NCBI GenBank assembly: GCA_017399915.1
Contig: JAFQAS010000002.1
Coordinates: 1 to 64,000 of the forward strand
DNA length: 64,000 bases
Direction: 5' to 3'
Origin: Muribaculaceae bacterium
GTDB lineage: Bacteria > Bacteroidota > Bacteroidia > Bacteroidales > Muribaculaceae
Notes under the pieces: generated by a model
Told to the model about the DNA's origin: nothing
The model's database searches: none
Seen by the model: the letters and a program-made list of their open reading frames with translations, nothing else
Made by a program: the position numbers and the translations under genes
Part shown: piece by piece, positions 1-7,330 of the stretch
Layout of the letters: each line of letters opens with the position of its first letter
How positions within the stretch are numbered: the stretch's first letter is position 1

Positions 1-10
1 AAAGCGAGTG

Positions 11-42
11 CAAAGGTAGACACTTTTTACCATTCCACCAAA
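11..42 (-). promoter_or_regulatory. Leftward Bacteroidetes promoter
   Basis: On the minus strand a -33 TTTG (39-42) is followed after 20 nt by -7 TACCTTTG (11-18). This matches the Bacteroidetes sigma-ABfr consensus TTTG-N19-21-TAnnTTTG exactly. It would drive a gene leaving the window to the left. What it transcribes cannot be seen. Confidence 0.65.
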
Positions 43-151
43 CTTTTTCGCATTTATTTTTTACCCATTTTCGACGCTCATTCACTATTCTCCCTATTAA
101 TCAATAGTTTAACCCTCGAAAAATTTTATGTTGTAAAACATATTTTTAACA

Positions 152-183
152 TTTGACAATCCCCATTTATATCGCTACCTTTG
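152..183 (+). promoter_or_regulatory. Promoter of the DUF805 gene
   Basis: TTTG at 152-155, a 20-nt spacer, then TACCTTTG at 176-183. This is a full Bacteroidetes-type promoter, 35 nt upstream of the ATG at 219. An intact promoter in front of a frameshifted gene suggests that the break is recent, reversible or a sequencing artefact. Confidence 0.7.
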
Positions 184-218
184 TTTAAAACTTCTTTTAA
201 CCTAAAATTACAACCATT

Positions 219-738
219 ATGTCTAATATTGATCAATGCTCAAAATGCAGAAGATGTGAAGATAACTACAGTTGCGAATATTACACAAGTGAAGACCCTA
301 CTCCATGCCTACACTATGAAAGGCCCATTGATAATTCTAAATTCATGGGGAGATTTTTCCTTTGGACGGGGCGAATAGGCCGACTTGAATATATCGTCAC
401 TATACTATTGGCCGTATTTGCTTATTTCGCATTGGCATTTTATCTGGGGGCTTTCCATGGAAGCATCCTAAGCTCAATGAACATATACATCATTTTATTT
501 TTATTAATGCTTCCAAGTACATATATCATCATTGTTGCCGGCATTAAACGCTGCAATGATTCACGGGCAAATAAATGGTTTTCAATTGCACCCATTATGA
601 TCCTTTTTTTTCATAGGATTAATTCCTTTAATATTTGGAGCTCTAGCTGCCATATACTTGCTCTTCACCAAAGGAGAAGACTCAATAAATGAACATGGCA
701 CAATCCCTCTAGAAGATTATTCGAGCCAAATCTTTTAA
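219..738 (+). pseudogene. DUF805 family membrane protein, frameshifted at a poly-T run
   Basis: Starts MSNIDQCSKC, with five Cys in the first 30 residues (7, 10, 13, 19, 30), possibly a small metal-binding knob. It continues with the DUF805 signature (WTGRIGRLEY, then membrane helices and GIKRCNDS). As read, the frame goes off after residue 130 and ends at 692 in a non-membrane tail. Removing one T from the eight-T run at 604-611 restores FFIGLIPLIFGALAAIYLLF, a typical last helix of the family, and the frame then ends at TAA 736-738, giving 172 residues. DUF805 proteins are small integral membrane proteins of unknown function. The break may be a real pseudogene, slippage-based phase variation or a base-calling error; the sequence alone cannot decide. 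Confidence 0.8.
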
Positions 739-805
739 GGAAATTTCTATAAACTCCACAACAATAGTTATAGGGAATAATTCAAATTTATTTATAGATG
801 TCCCT

Positions 806-1276
806 TTAAGACTTTGCATCGAGACGAAAGACAATGCGCTGCACTCCGTCTTGATAGCGAGAGCTTGAAATGCGGAAGTGACCTATTTGTGAAGTGCGCT
901 CAACGTGTGCACCTACACATGGGCATGCGTCATAATCACCAATATGTACTATGCGAAGCATCTCTGATGCATCTTCGGGCAATCGCTCGAGATCATAGAT
1001 TTTTGCAGCTTCACTTGCGGGAATGAATTCAAATGTAACGGGGAGATCTTGCCCTATTACATTATTAATAGCATTTTCTATCTCTTGTAATTGCTCAGGT
1101 GTCAGTGGTTGAGCAAGAGGATAGTCGCACTTCGACTTTTTGCGTTCGATATGAGCATTACGCGAGCGTTTGCATCCAATCATTTTTACCATTGTGCCAT
1201 TCAACAAATGCTCGGCTGTGTGCATAGGAGGATACTCCTGCTTGTTGTGTGAATTGAGTTGTATTTCTTGATTCAT
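806..1276 (-). CDS. AlaX-like alanyl-tRNA editing protein
   Basis: A 156-residue stand-alone version of the editing (second additional) domain of alanyl/threonyl-tRNA synthetases. Such proteins hydrolyse mischarged Ser- or Gly-tRNA(Ala) in the cytoplasm. The two zinc-binding motifs are intact: HTAEH at residues 19-23 and CVGAH (CxxxH) at 120-124. RNAHIERKKSKCDY around residues 39-52 is the conserved basic stretch. It is the last gene of a six-gene minus-strand run and starts 4 nt after the RhuM-Fic gene. Its first 66 bases are repeated at the start of that upstream gene; since the repeat includes its own HTAEH-proximal N-terminus, this gene looks like the original owner. The exact tRNA specificity cannot be read from the sequence. 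Confidence 0.85.
   Translation of the reverse strand: MNQEIQLNSHNKQEYPPMHTAEHLLNGTMVKMIGCKRSRNAHIERKKSKCDYPLAQPLTPEQLQEIENAINNVIGQDLPVTFEFIPASEAAKIYDLERLPEDASEMLRIVHIGDYDACPCVGAHVERTSQIGHFRISSSRYQDGVQRIVFRLDAKS
1211..1276 (-). repeat. 66-bp direct repeat, copy in the AlaX-like gene
   Basis: The first 22 codons of the AlaX-like gene. This 66-bp stretch matches 2268-2333 at about 59 of 66 positions without gaps, in the same orientation. Both copies begin exactly at a start codon and encode QEIQLNSHNKQEYPP plus HT. Confidence 0.9.
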
Positions 1277-1280
1277 ATAT

Positions 1281-2333
1281 TTAATTTTTCTGATTTATAA
1301 GATTTACCACTACTTTTACCATAATATCTTTTTCCTCGGTGCGACTCTCGGCAATCATTAATGTTAGTGCAACAAGTGTATTATCGGCAATACGCTTCTC
1401 TCCATCGGGGCGATATAGAATTCCGTTTCGTTCCATAAACCAAAGAAACAACATTGCAGCTATTCGTTTATTGCCATCACTGAAAGAATGGTTTTTTACA
1501 ACGAGATACAATAACATTGCCGCTTTCTCCTCAATACTTGGATATAACTCCTCGCCATCCCACGTTTGATATATTTGACCGATTGAACTACGGAACGAAT
1601 CATCTTTTTCATTTGCAAACAATGCACTTCCGCCAAATTTTGGCTTTAATCGATTTATTGCATCCATTGCATTTTCGTATGTTGCATGAAATCGTTCCTC
1701 TTTTATTGTATTGTCAATTGAAAGTTGTTGAAAGTCATACCTGTCAAGTGTGTCAAGTGCATAAACATAATCGGATATAACTGAAAACAATCCATCAGAC
1801 TCATCAGATGATAGTTTTTCTTGTGCTTTCACTGTTGTCGACAATAAGCGCACTACGTTTTTAAGGTCGTTGTAATGCTCTAATTTGATTTTGTCATTAA
1901 TCGCATATCCTTTAATCAAATAATCTTTTAATACACGATTAGCCCATTGCCTAAAACGAGTACCGTTTATAGATTTCACTCTATATCCAACAGAAATAAT
2001 AACATCTAAATTATAATATTCGGTTGTTACAACTTGCACAAAGCCTTCTTTTCTACCATATTTCTCGGTATGTGCAAAATTTGCACATACCAAGGACTTT
2101 TCCAATTCTCCTTCCTTAAATATGTTATTTATATGACGACTTATTACAGTTCTATCACGACCGAACAACAACGCCATCTGACTTTGAGATAGCCATACGG
2201 TTTCATTGTCTAATTTCACATCAAGCGAAATTTGATTATCCTCGGTAACATATATCATTATCGAGGACTCGGTAGTGTGTATGGGAGGATACTCCTGCTT
2301 GTTGTGCGAATTGAGTTGTATTTCTTGAGCCAT
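1281..2333 (-). CDS. RhuM family protein with C-terminal Doc-type Fic domain
   Basis: 350 residues. Residues 26-150 match the RhuM virulence-protein family (ETVWLSQSQMALLFGRDRTVISRHI, with its winged-helix-like start, and RFRQWANRVLKDYLIKGY). Residues 185-350 form a Fic/Doc fold with HSFSDGNKR at 282-290. The Lys in NKR, where AMPylating Fic enzymes have Gly, is the Doc-type motif; phage P1 Doc uses it to phosphorylate EF-Tu. Transfer to EF-Tu by this protein is only an inference. The usual RhuM start corresponds to Met26 (2256-2258). The first 20 or so residues are copied from the neighbouring AlaX-like protein. The start codon overlaps the preceding stop as TAATG, which implies translational coupling. 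No antitoxin-like partner is obvious next to it. Confidence 0.85.
   Translation of the reverse strand: MAQEIQLNSHNKQEYPPIHTTESSIMIYVTEDNQISLDVKLDNETVWLSQSQMALLFGRDRTVISRHINNIFKEGELEKSLVCANFAHTEKYGRKEGFVQVVTTEYYNLDVIISVGYRVKSINGTRFRQWANRVLKDYLIKGYAINDKIKLEHYNDLKNVVRLLSTTVKAQEKLSSDESDGLFSVISDYVYALDTLDRYDFQQLSIDNTIKEERFHATYENAMDAINRLKPKFGGSALFANEKDDSFRSSIGQIYQTWDGEELYPSIEEKAAMLLYLVVKNHSFSDGNKRIAAMLFLWFMERNGILYRPDGEKRIADNTLVALTLMIAESRTEEKDIMVKVVVNLINQKN
2268..2333 (-). repeat. 66-bp direct repeat, copy at the start of the RhuM-Fic gene
   Basis: Second copy of the repeat at 1211-1276. It supplies the start codon and an in-frame N-terminal extension that is foreign to the RhuM family. The two copies bracket the RhuM-Fic coding region almost exactly. 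Confidence 0.9.
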
Positions 2334-3055
2334 TATCGCTTAAATATTAACCAATTTGTATGATAGTTATGGATTTTAAAATTCAAATCTACAAATTTAC
2401 CGGCTTGGGGACGATACCACCCATACCACCATGTGCCCATATCGAGATACAGGGCATGCTTTACCCCATATTTCACCAAATCATCAATGAAATCGCCAAA
2501 ACGTATCATACCTCTTGACTCTATCACCAATAGTTCCCCGTTCTTCTCGCAAAGTGCACGGAAAACATTTGTATTATCTTTGGGGCGGGTAGTCTTTACA
2601 CATTTATTATTATATATCATCATTTCTTGCTCAAAACCACAGCCATGGTTCTTGGACGCCTTTGTTAGCAAATAGTCATAATTTTTGTTTTTCCAGCCTC
2701 CATAACAAAATTCCCATTTATTATTATAATACACAAAGGCTCCTGTATTACGCTTACACGAATACCCTTTATATTTCTTGCCTCCACCGGCATGGAGCCC
2801 CGCGATGTTGCTGTGAGAAAATTTTTTCAATCTCTCTCCGGTAAAGGCCGCTCCGAAGCAAGCGATAACAGATTCATCGTCTTTGGGCGACTCGTCACCA
2901 AAAGCGAGGTCAACCGAAGAGAAATTAGGCTTAATTATCAGTAAGTTTTCGGCGTTAACAACGTCAACCCATTGTTTTGAACTTTTATTTTGCGCACTCA
3001 CTTCCATTGAAGCACACAAAATCATCACAACACAATATATAATTATTCTTTTCAT
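2333..3055 (-). CDS. Secreted protein, possibly phosphodiester-glycosidase-like (paralog B)
   Basis: 240 residues with a signal peptide (MKRIIIYCVV... ending SAQ near residue 22). It is a close paralog of the upstream 248-residue protein. Shared blocks are AFGDESPKDD, ACFGAAFTG, HAGGGK.YKGY.C.RNTGAF, FRALCEKNGELLVIES and KHALYLDMG.W.YGWYRP. The arrangement (an A-F block early, a Gly-rich loop, a late LYLD-G-W-G block) resembles phosphodiester glycosidase (NAGPA/DUF2233) proteins, which remove sugars from phosphodiesters in the periplasm. That similarity is weak and by eye. Five nt separate it from paralog A; its stop overlaps the next start. It could equally be an uncharacterised family. Confidence 0.6.
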   Translation of the reverse strand: MKRIIIYCVVMILCASMEVSAQNKSSKQWVDVVNAENLLIIKPNFSSVDLAFGDESPKDDESVIACFGAAFTGERLKKFSHSNIAGLHAGGGKKYKGYSCKRNTGAFVYYNNKWEFCYGGWKNKNYDYLLTKASKNHGCGFEQEMMIYNNKCVKTTRPKDNTNVFRALCEKNGELLVIESRGMIRFGDFIDDLVKYGVKHALYLDMGTWWYGWYRPQAGKFVDLNFKIHNYHTNWLIFKR

Positions 3056-3060
3056 CTTTT

Positions 3061-3807
3061 CTACTTTTTAAACACCAACCAATTTGTATGATAACTATGA
3101 GTTTGAGAGTGCAAATCAATTATCTCATCTCCTTCAGGGCGATACCAACCATAACACCACATTCCCATATCAAGATAAAGAGCATGCTTTACCCCATACG
3201 CCTCCAACGCATTAATAAAAGTGCCATATTTCATCGCCCTTTCTGACTCTATTACCAATAACTCTCCATTTTTCTCACATAGGGCTCTAAACACAAAGAT
3301 ATTTCCTTCGGGGCGTGAGCCTTCAACACGTTTGCCATCATATATAATCATTTCTTGCGAAAATCCACAACCATTGTTTTTCGCCACGGTCTCCAACTGC
3401 GCGGCATACTCTTTTTCCATAGAATCGCCATAAAAGAAATTCCATTTCCCTTGTTCAAACACAAATGCACCTGTGTTTCGGGGGCATTCATAGCCTTTAT
3501 ATACTTTCCCTCCACCGGCATGATCGCTCGCGATATTGTCGTGAGTGAATTCATTCAAACAATCTCCCGTAAAAGCGGCTCCAAAACAAGCAATTACCGC
3601 TTTATCATTCTTAGGCGATTCGTTTCCAAAAGTAAGGTCAATGGATTCAAACTCCGGTTTAAAGATTATTAACTCCGACGTTTCCTCTACATTCACATCA
3701 CTCCCGGTATCAACATCAATCACACCATCAATCACAAGCATATAAATCCATAGGCCTATTCCACACAACAGCAATAATATCGCTACCAACCAATAAATCT
3801 TTTTCAT
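3061..3807 (-). CDS. Membrane-anchored protein, possibly phosphodiester-glycosidase-like (paralog A)
   Basis: 248 residues. An uncleaved-looking N-terminal helix (about residues 4-26) is followed by a short acidic linker (DVDTGSDVNVEE) and then the same domain as paralog B, with matching blocks such as ESIDLTFGNESPKND, ACFGAAFTG, RNTGAFVFEQGKW and KHALYLDMGMWCYGWYRPEGD. The two copies therefore differ in how they attach: this one appears tethered, paralog B free or periplasmic. It sits between the DUF1810 gene (22 nt upstream) and paralog B (5 nt downstream). The function is unknown; the phosphodiester glycosidase resemblance is only suggestive. Confidence 0.6.
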   Translation of the reverse strand: MKKIYWLVAILLLLCGIGLWIYMLVIDGVIDVDTGSDVNVEETSELIIFKPEFESIDLTFGNESPKNDKAVIACFGAAFTGDCLNEFTHDNIASDHAGGGKVYKGYECPRNTGAFVFEQGKWNFFYGDSMEKEYAAQLETVAKNNGCGFSQEMIIYDGKRVEGSRPEGNIFVFRALCEKNGELLVIESERAMKYGTFINALEAYGVKHALYLDMGMWCYGWYRPEGDEIIDLHSQTHSYHTNWLVFKK

Positions 3808-3829
3808 AATACAGAGATACTTTTTTATT

Positions 3830-4285
3830 CTAAAACTTATTCAACATCGTTAGAGTGTGCGAGCATCTTTTGCCTCCAAAAAACACATCTAACACATTAT
3901 TATATATATCATCGGGAGAAACAACATCAAACAACGTCATTGACGAGCATAATTTCTTCGCATCAATTCCACTCCCCATTATGTATCGGATATCTCCACC
4001 ACTATGCTTAAGCAGCTCAGTTGTAATCTCACGCAATCGCTCATTAAGCAATGGGTGCTCTACATACGCATGCGCCTCTTCCAACCCATCTATTCCATAA
4101 TAACTCGACCTATAGCTACTGCCCAACCCTTTGAGTTGAGGAAAAATAAACCATATCCAATGTAGCGTTTTTCTTCCCGCCTTAATTTCACCAAGAGCCA
4201 TAGAATAGGCCACCTCTTGTGCTTCAACAAATCGCTCGATATTCATAGTGTGATTCTCGATCGGCTGCTCTCCTTTCATACTCAT
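3830..4285 (-). CDS. DUF1810 family protein
   Basis: 151 residues. It carries the DUF1810 signature: RFVEAQEVAYSMALGEIKAGRK, HWIWFIFPQLKGLG, SYYGI...EEAHAYVEHPLLNERLREI, and a late D..K..SS.TLF..V block. It is cytoplasmic, with no signal or membrane segment. The family's biochemical role is not established. The conserved start may be Met14 or so (TMNIERFVEA) rather than the first Met. It lies 13 nt downstream of the SanA-like gene and 22 nt upstream of paralog A, in the same transcription unit. Confidence 0.8.
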   Translation of the reverse strand: MSMKGEQPIENHTMNIERFVEAQEVAYSMALGEIKAGRKTLHWIWFIFPQLKGLGSSYRSSYYGIDGLEEAHAYVEHPLLNERLREITTELLKHSGGDIRYIMGSGIDAKKLCSSMTLFDVVSPDDIYNNVLDVFFGGKRCSHTLTMLNKF

Positions 4286-4298
4286 TTTCTATATTATA

Positions 4299-4967
4299 TT
4301 ATTTTATTTCAATAGGGTCACCTAAGAAATGAGGTTTTTTATCAATCATTACCTCTCCCACTGCTTTCACACGTGCTAATACCTCGCGAAGTTCCATTTT
4401 CAAACGCCACTTGCGAAATGCGACCTTTTTTACATTAAATCCTATCGCATCGATATCGTTTTGACGAGCGATATACACAGCTCGCTGATTGTGAAACCCT
4501 TGCGAAACAACCATAAACTCCGATAATCCAAAAACCTTCTTAGCTCTCACCATTGAGTCATAAGTAGAAAATCCGGCAAAGTCCAAATATATTACACTAT
4601 CGGGAATTCCGGCAGCAACCAAATCGGCCTTCATCTCATCGGGTTCGCTATATGTAGATATTGAATTATCTCCGCTGATTAATAGTCGGTCAAATTTACC
4701 TTGCTTATATAACTCAGCAGCCGCTTCAATGCGATATTTATAAAAATAATTCACATTACCCGACTTCACTCTGGGGTTTGTGCCAAGTAGCACCGCCACC
4801 CTTTTATGAGGCACCGATTGCACATCGTCGTATAAACGACCCGAACAAGAACTAAGTACAATTATATTACAAGCAGCAACAACAATTACCACAAGTGCAA
4901 TCAAAATACCAACGACTGCACTAATTCTTTTTACTTTTTTGTTTTTGAAAAATGATAGCTTCATCAT
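4299..4967 (-). CDS. sanA: SanA/YdcF-like DUF218 membrane protein
   Basis: 222 residues with one N-terminal transmembrane helix (about 15-35) and a DUF218 domain. Visible blocks are VAVLLGTNPRV, YFYKYRIEAAAELYKQGKFDRLLISGDN, EPDEMKADLVAAGIPDSVIYLDFAGFSTYDSMVRAKKVFG and VVSQGFHNQRAVYIAR. The length and order fit SanA (vancomycin high-temperature exclusion protein of E. coli), an inner-membrane protein that affects envelope permeability by an unknown mechanism. It is the first gene of the minus-strand run ending with the AlaX-like gene. Confidence 0.82.
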   Translation of the reverse strand: MMKLSFFKNKKVKRISAVVGILIALVVIVVAACNIIVLSSCSGRLYDDVQSVPHKRVAVLLGTNPRVKSGNVNYFYKYRIEAAAELYKQGKFDRLLISGDNSISTYSEPDEMKADLVAAGIPDSVIYLDFAGFSTYDSMVRAKKVFGLSEFMVVSQGFHNQRAVYIARQNDIDAIGFNVKKVAFRKWRLKMELREVLARVKAVGEVMIDKKPHFLGDPIEIK

Positions 4968-5043
4968 AATATTATATATGGTTTATAGGGGTACAGAAGT
5001 TTCCTAATGTGCATTTTCGCATAAAGGTCTATTTTTATTTTTG

Positions 5044-5051
5044 CAAAATTA
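5044..5051 (-). promoter_or_regulatory. -7 element upstream of the SanA-like gene
   Basis: The minus strand reads TAATTTTG at 5044-5051, matching TAnnTTTG, 77 nt upstream of the ATG. No clear -33 TTG lies 19-21 nt further up, so the call rests on the -7 box alone. Confidence 0.4.
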
Positions 5052-5069
5052 AGAATAATCCATTAAAAA

Positions 5070-5186
5070 TCATCGAATAATTATGTTAAGTTCTTGATAA
5101 ATATGTGTATTATCTTTAACCTTTGCAAATCTATCGGCACCAACCCCTATGGCATACACTTTCTCCCTTGCCCCGGTATGTTCATC
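5070..5186 (-). pseudogene. C-terminal remnant of a second alkaline phosphatase
   Basis: Between the SanA-like and DUF4919-like genes the minus strand encodes 38 codons and a TGA (5070-5072). They read DEHTGAREKVYAIGVGADRF, then AKVKDNTHIYQEL. This aligns without gaps with the C-terminus of the intact phosphatase upstream (GHTGDPVPLFSIGAGSEKF, then MGVHDNTEI). About 12 of 28 positions are identical, including the HTG of the zinc site and DNT.I near the end, and most others are conservative. There is no start codon and no upstream domain; the frame runs straight into the hairpin at 5194-5224. It is too short to fold alone and is best read as the tail of a deleted tandem copy. Confidence 0.75.
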
Positions 5187-5193
5187 AGAAAAC

Positions 5194-5224
5194 GGCAACA
5201 CTCCCAATAATAAGGAGTGTTGCC
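5194..5224 (-). terminator. Hairpin after the phosphatase/DUF4919 operon
   Basis: An 11-bp perfect stem (GGCAACACTCC with its complement) and a 9-nt loop, 48 nt beyond the DUF4919-like stop. On the minus strand it is followed by GTTTTC, so the U-tract is short. It probably acts as the operon terminator. Confidence 0.6.
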
Positions 5225-5272
5225 ATTATCATTATTTATACTTCTTTATATGCGAAAAATTCAAAACCTATA

Positions 5273-5917
5273 TTAGTTTATTATTTTCACATATATTATC
5301 GCCTCCTTCATATTGTCACCATCTATGCGATTTACTTTTATCGCCTTACAATCCATTATCGCACTTTCTCCCAATATTTCAACCGCGCCATAACAATGAG
5401 CTAAATATTTCAGCATATCACTTTGCGATGTTACATATATTGGATCCTCAGGTTGTACTCCATTACCACTAAAACTAATAACGGTATAAATATTTGCATA
5501 TCGCGTGCGCAAATTTTCAAGCTGCGCTTGAGCCGATTGGTCTGTACCATTACAAGCTCCACTAATCGCTTTTACGGTTAAATCAAACGATGTGGGATTT
5601 TCATTAAGAGCCTTTTGAGCCACGAGATACACCACATCAAACTCCGCTGCCGATTCAGCATTATCATACAACTCGGCTAATTGAGTGTCATATTTTCCAA
5701 AAGTGAAATCTTTATAAAACGGCGCACCATAATACACTTTTGTCAACTCATCGACAGTCAAAGTGGTATCGGCTTGTACAAAGCGATCGGCCAAGTTCTT
5801 ATACTCTTCAGGAGATTGAGCGACAAACGACTTGATTGCCACAGTATCAATACCCTGAGCATTAGAAACAAATGCAAATAAAGCAATTAATATATACGTT
5901 ACAATATTTCTTTTCAT
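5273..5917 (-). CDS. DUF4919-like secreted protein
   Basis: 214 residues with a signal peptide (MKRNIVTYILIALFAFVSNAQ). The mature part is mostly helical, with EEYKNLADRFVQADTTLTVDELTKVYYGAPFY and YDTQLAELYDNA..EFDVVYLVAQKAL, followed by a beta C-terminal part ending NMKEAIIYVKIIN. This matches what I recall of DUF4919, a family largely limited to Bacteroidetes with no known function. It starts 9 nt after the alkaline phosphatase gene, so the two are surely co-transcribed and may act together in the periplasm. The family name is from memory of the motif layout and is less certain than the gene itself. Confidence 0.65.
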   Translation of the reverse strand: MKRNIVTYILIALFAFVSNAQGIDTVAIKSFVAQSPEEYKNLADRFVQADTTLTVDELTKVYYGAPFYKDFTFGKYDTQLAELYDNAESAAEFDVVYLVAQKALNENPTSFDLTVKAISGACNGTDQSAQAQLENLRTRYANIYTVISFSGNGVQPEDPIYVTSQSDMLKYLAHCYGAVEILGESAIMDCKAIKVNRIDGDNMKEAIIYVKIIN

Positions 5918-5926
5918 AATTACATA

Positions 5927-7294
5927 TTATTTTCCTAAAGTTATTTCTTTTATAATCATAGGTATTTCAGTGTTATCGTGCACCCCCATAAACTTCTCAG
6001 AGCCCGCTCCGATTGAGAACAATGGAACAGGGTCGCCGGTGTGACCGGTAGCCACCCAACCAAATCCGGCCTTATCATTTAAAATTTTAAACACCTCAAC
6101 CGAAAATTCATTAAACGAATTGTAGAGTGTTTCTTGGTCGGCCGAGTTGCGCAAGTTAAATGTGTTTTCAAATTTCTCAACCAACACTTTTTCTTGCTCT
6201 TCCGAGATTGAAACTTTATCCCAGAACCCAAACCAACTTTTAAGTTCAGCTTTCATATCTTCCCAAGTGAAGATGCGACGAGAATTAAGAATTGACTTTG
6301 TATAATATCCAAACTTATCTTTCGACATGCGTTGATAATCAATAAGCGATATATCGCCAAAACGCACTGCCATACCTCCTGTATTATGGTCGGCAGTAAC
6401 CACTATGAGTGTCTCATCGGGGTGTGCGAGATAAAAATCATACGCAATTTTAATAGCTTGATTGAAATTCAAAATCTCTTTCACAGCAGCGCCACCATCA
6501 TTTGAGTGTCCGGCATAATCAATATTACCGCCCTCTACCATCATAAAGAAACGTTCGGGAGAATGTTTTTGCAAATGCTCAACACACGCTTGTGTCATTC
6601 CGGGAAGGTTAAGAGCCCCTTTAATCGAGTCGATAGTATAACCACAATTACTATCAAGAGAATCGGAATTGAGGAGCAACACTCGTTTAGAATCAATATT
6701 CTTCAATTCATCAAGACCCCTTGCAATAGCCACATTGTGACGTGCAAAGTGAGCATAAATATCGGTAGGATTACCCTCTTTGTCTAATGTGCCTTTGAGT
6801 TTCGAACCGGCAACAAATTCATAACCCGATTGAGCCATTTCCTTATCAATTTCATAAGCCATCGAACGGCTTGGTTGGTGTGCATAAAATGCTCCAGGAG
6901 TAGCATCATCGGGGGCTACAGTGGTAACGACACCAATGCCCCAACCGGCATCTTTAAGATAACGCGCCACCGATGTAACAGGTACTGAATCAGGAGTTAC
7001 TCCAAGCATTCCATTATTGGTTTTATACCCGGTTGACAATGCAGTTCCGGCTGCAGCCGAATCAGTCACACGGCTCGACGCCGAATATGTAGTAACCATT
7101 GACGCAACTGGGAATTGCATCATCAATATCAACTCATCGTTTTTTAGCACTTCGCGATTATAACTTTGAGTTGCCATTATATGACCCATACCCATTCCAT
7201 CGCCAATAAAATAAAACACATACTTGGGAGTAGCCGCGCTTACAACACATGCTACCAACAAGAATAATGATATTACAAATGATCTAATTTTCAT
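5927..7294 (-). CDS. Secreted alkaline phosphatase (PhoA superfamily)
   Basis: 455 residues. A signal peptide (to about residue 20) is followed by the alkaline phosphatase core. Metal and catalytic residues are all present: GDGMG with Asp32, VTDSAAAGTA with the nucleophile Ser79, VEGGNIDYAGH (Glu254, Asp259, His263), TADHNTGG (Asp302, His303) and GHTGDP (His418). It is expected to release phosphate from phosphomonoesters in the periplasm. The -7 box TACTTTTG lies at 7318-7325. It is followed at 9 nt by the DUF4919-like gene, and the remnant of a second copy lies beyond that. No PHO-box-like operator was recognised, so phosphate control is not shown. Confidence 0.92.
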   Translation of the reverse strand: MKIRSFVISLFLLVACVVSAATPKYVFYFIGDGMGMGHIMATQSYNREVLKNDELILMMQFPVASMVTTYSASSRVTDSAAAGTALSTGYKTNNGMLGVTPDSVPVTSVARYLKDAGWGIGVVTTVAPDDATPGAFYAHQPSRSMAYEIDKEMAQSGYEFVAGSKLKGTLDKEGNPTDIYAHFARHNVAIARGLDELKNIDSKRVLLLNSDSLDSNCGYTIDSIKGALNLPGMTQACVEHLQKHSPERFFMMVEGGNIDYAGHSNDGGAAVKEILNFNQAIKIAYDFYLAHPDETLIVVTADHNTGGMAVRFGDISLIDYQRMSKDKFGYYTKSILNSRRIFTWEDMKAELKSWFGFWDKVSISEEQEKVLVEKFENTFNLRNSADQETLYNSFNEFSVEVFKILNDKAGFGWVATGHTGDPVPLFSIGAGSEKFMGVHDNTEIPMIIKEITLGK

Positions 7295-7317
7295 ATTAGT
7301 TAAGTTTATTATTTTGA

Positions 7318-7325
7318 CAAAAGTA
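7318..7325 (-). promoter_or_regulatory. -7 element of the alkaline phosphatase operon
   Basis: The minus strand reads TACTTTTG, a perfect TAnnTTTG box, 23 nt upstream of the ATG. The -33 region falls in the end of the next gene and has no clear TTG at the right spacing. Confidence 0.5.
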
Positions 7326-7330
7326 ATATT

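Noticed and set aside
5149-5472. Rightward open frames across the gap between the SanA-like and DUF4919-like genes
   Set aside because: Translations are low-complexity and antisense to the DUF4919 gene; the coding signal in this gap is on the minus strand (phosphatase remnant).
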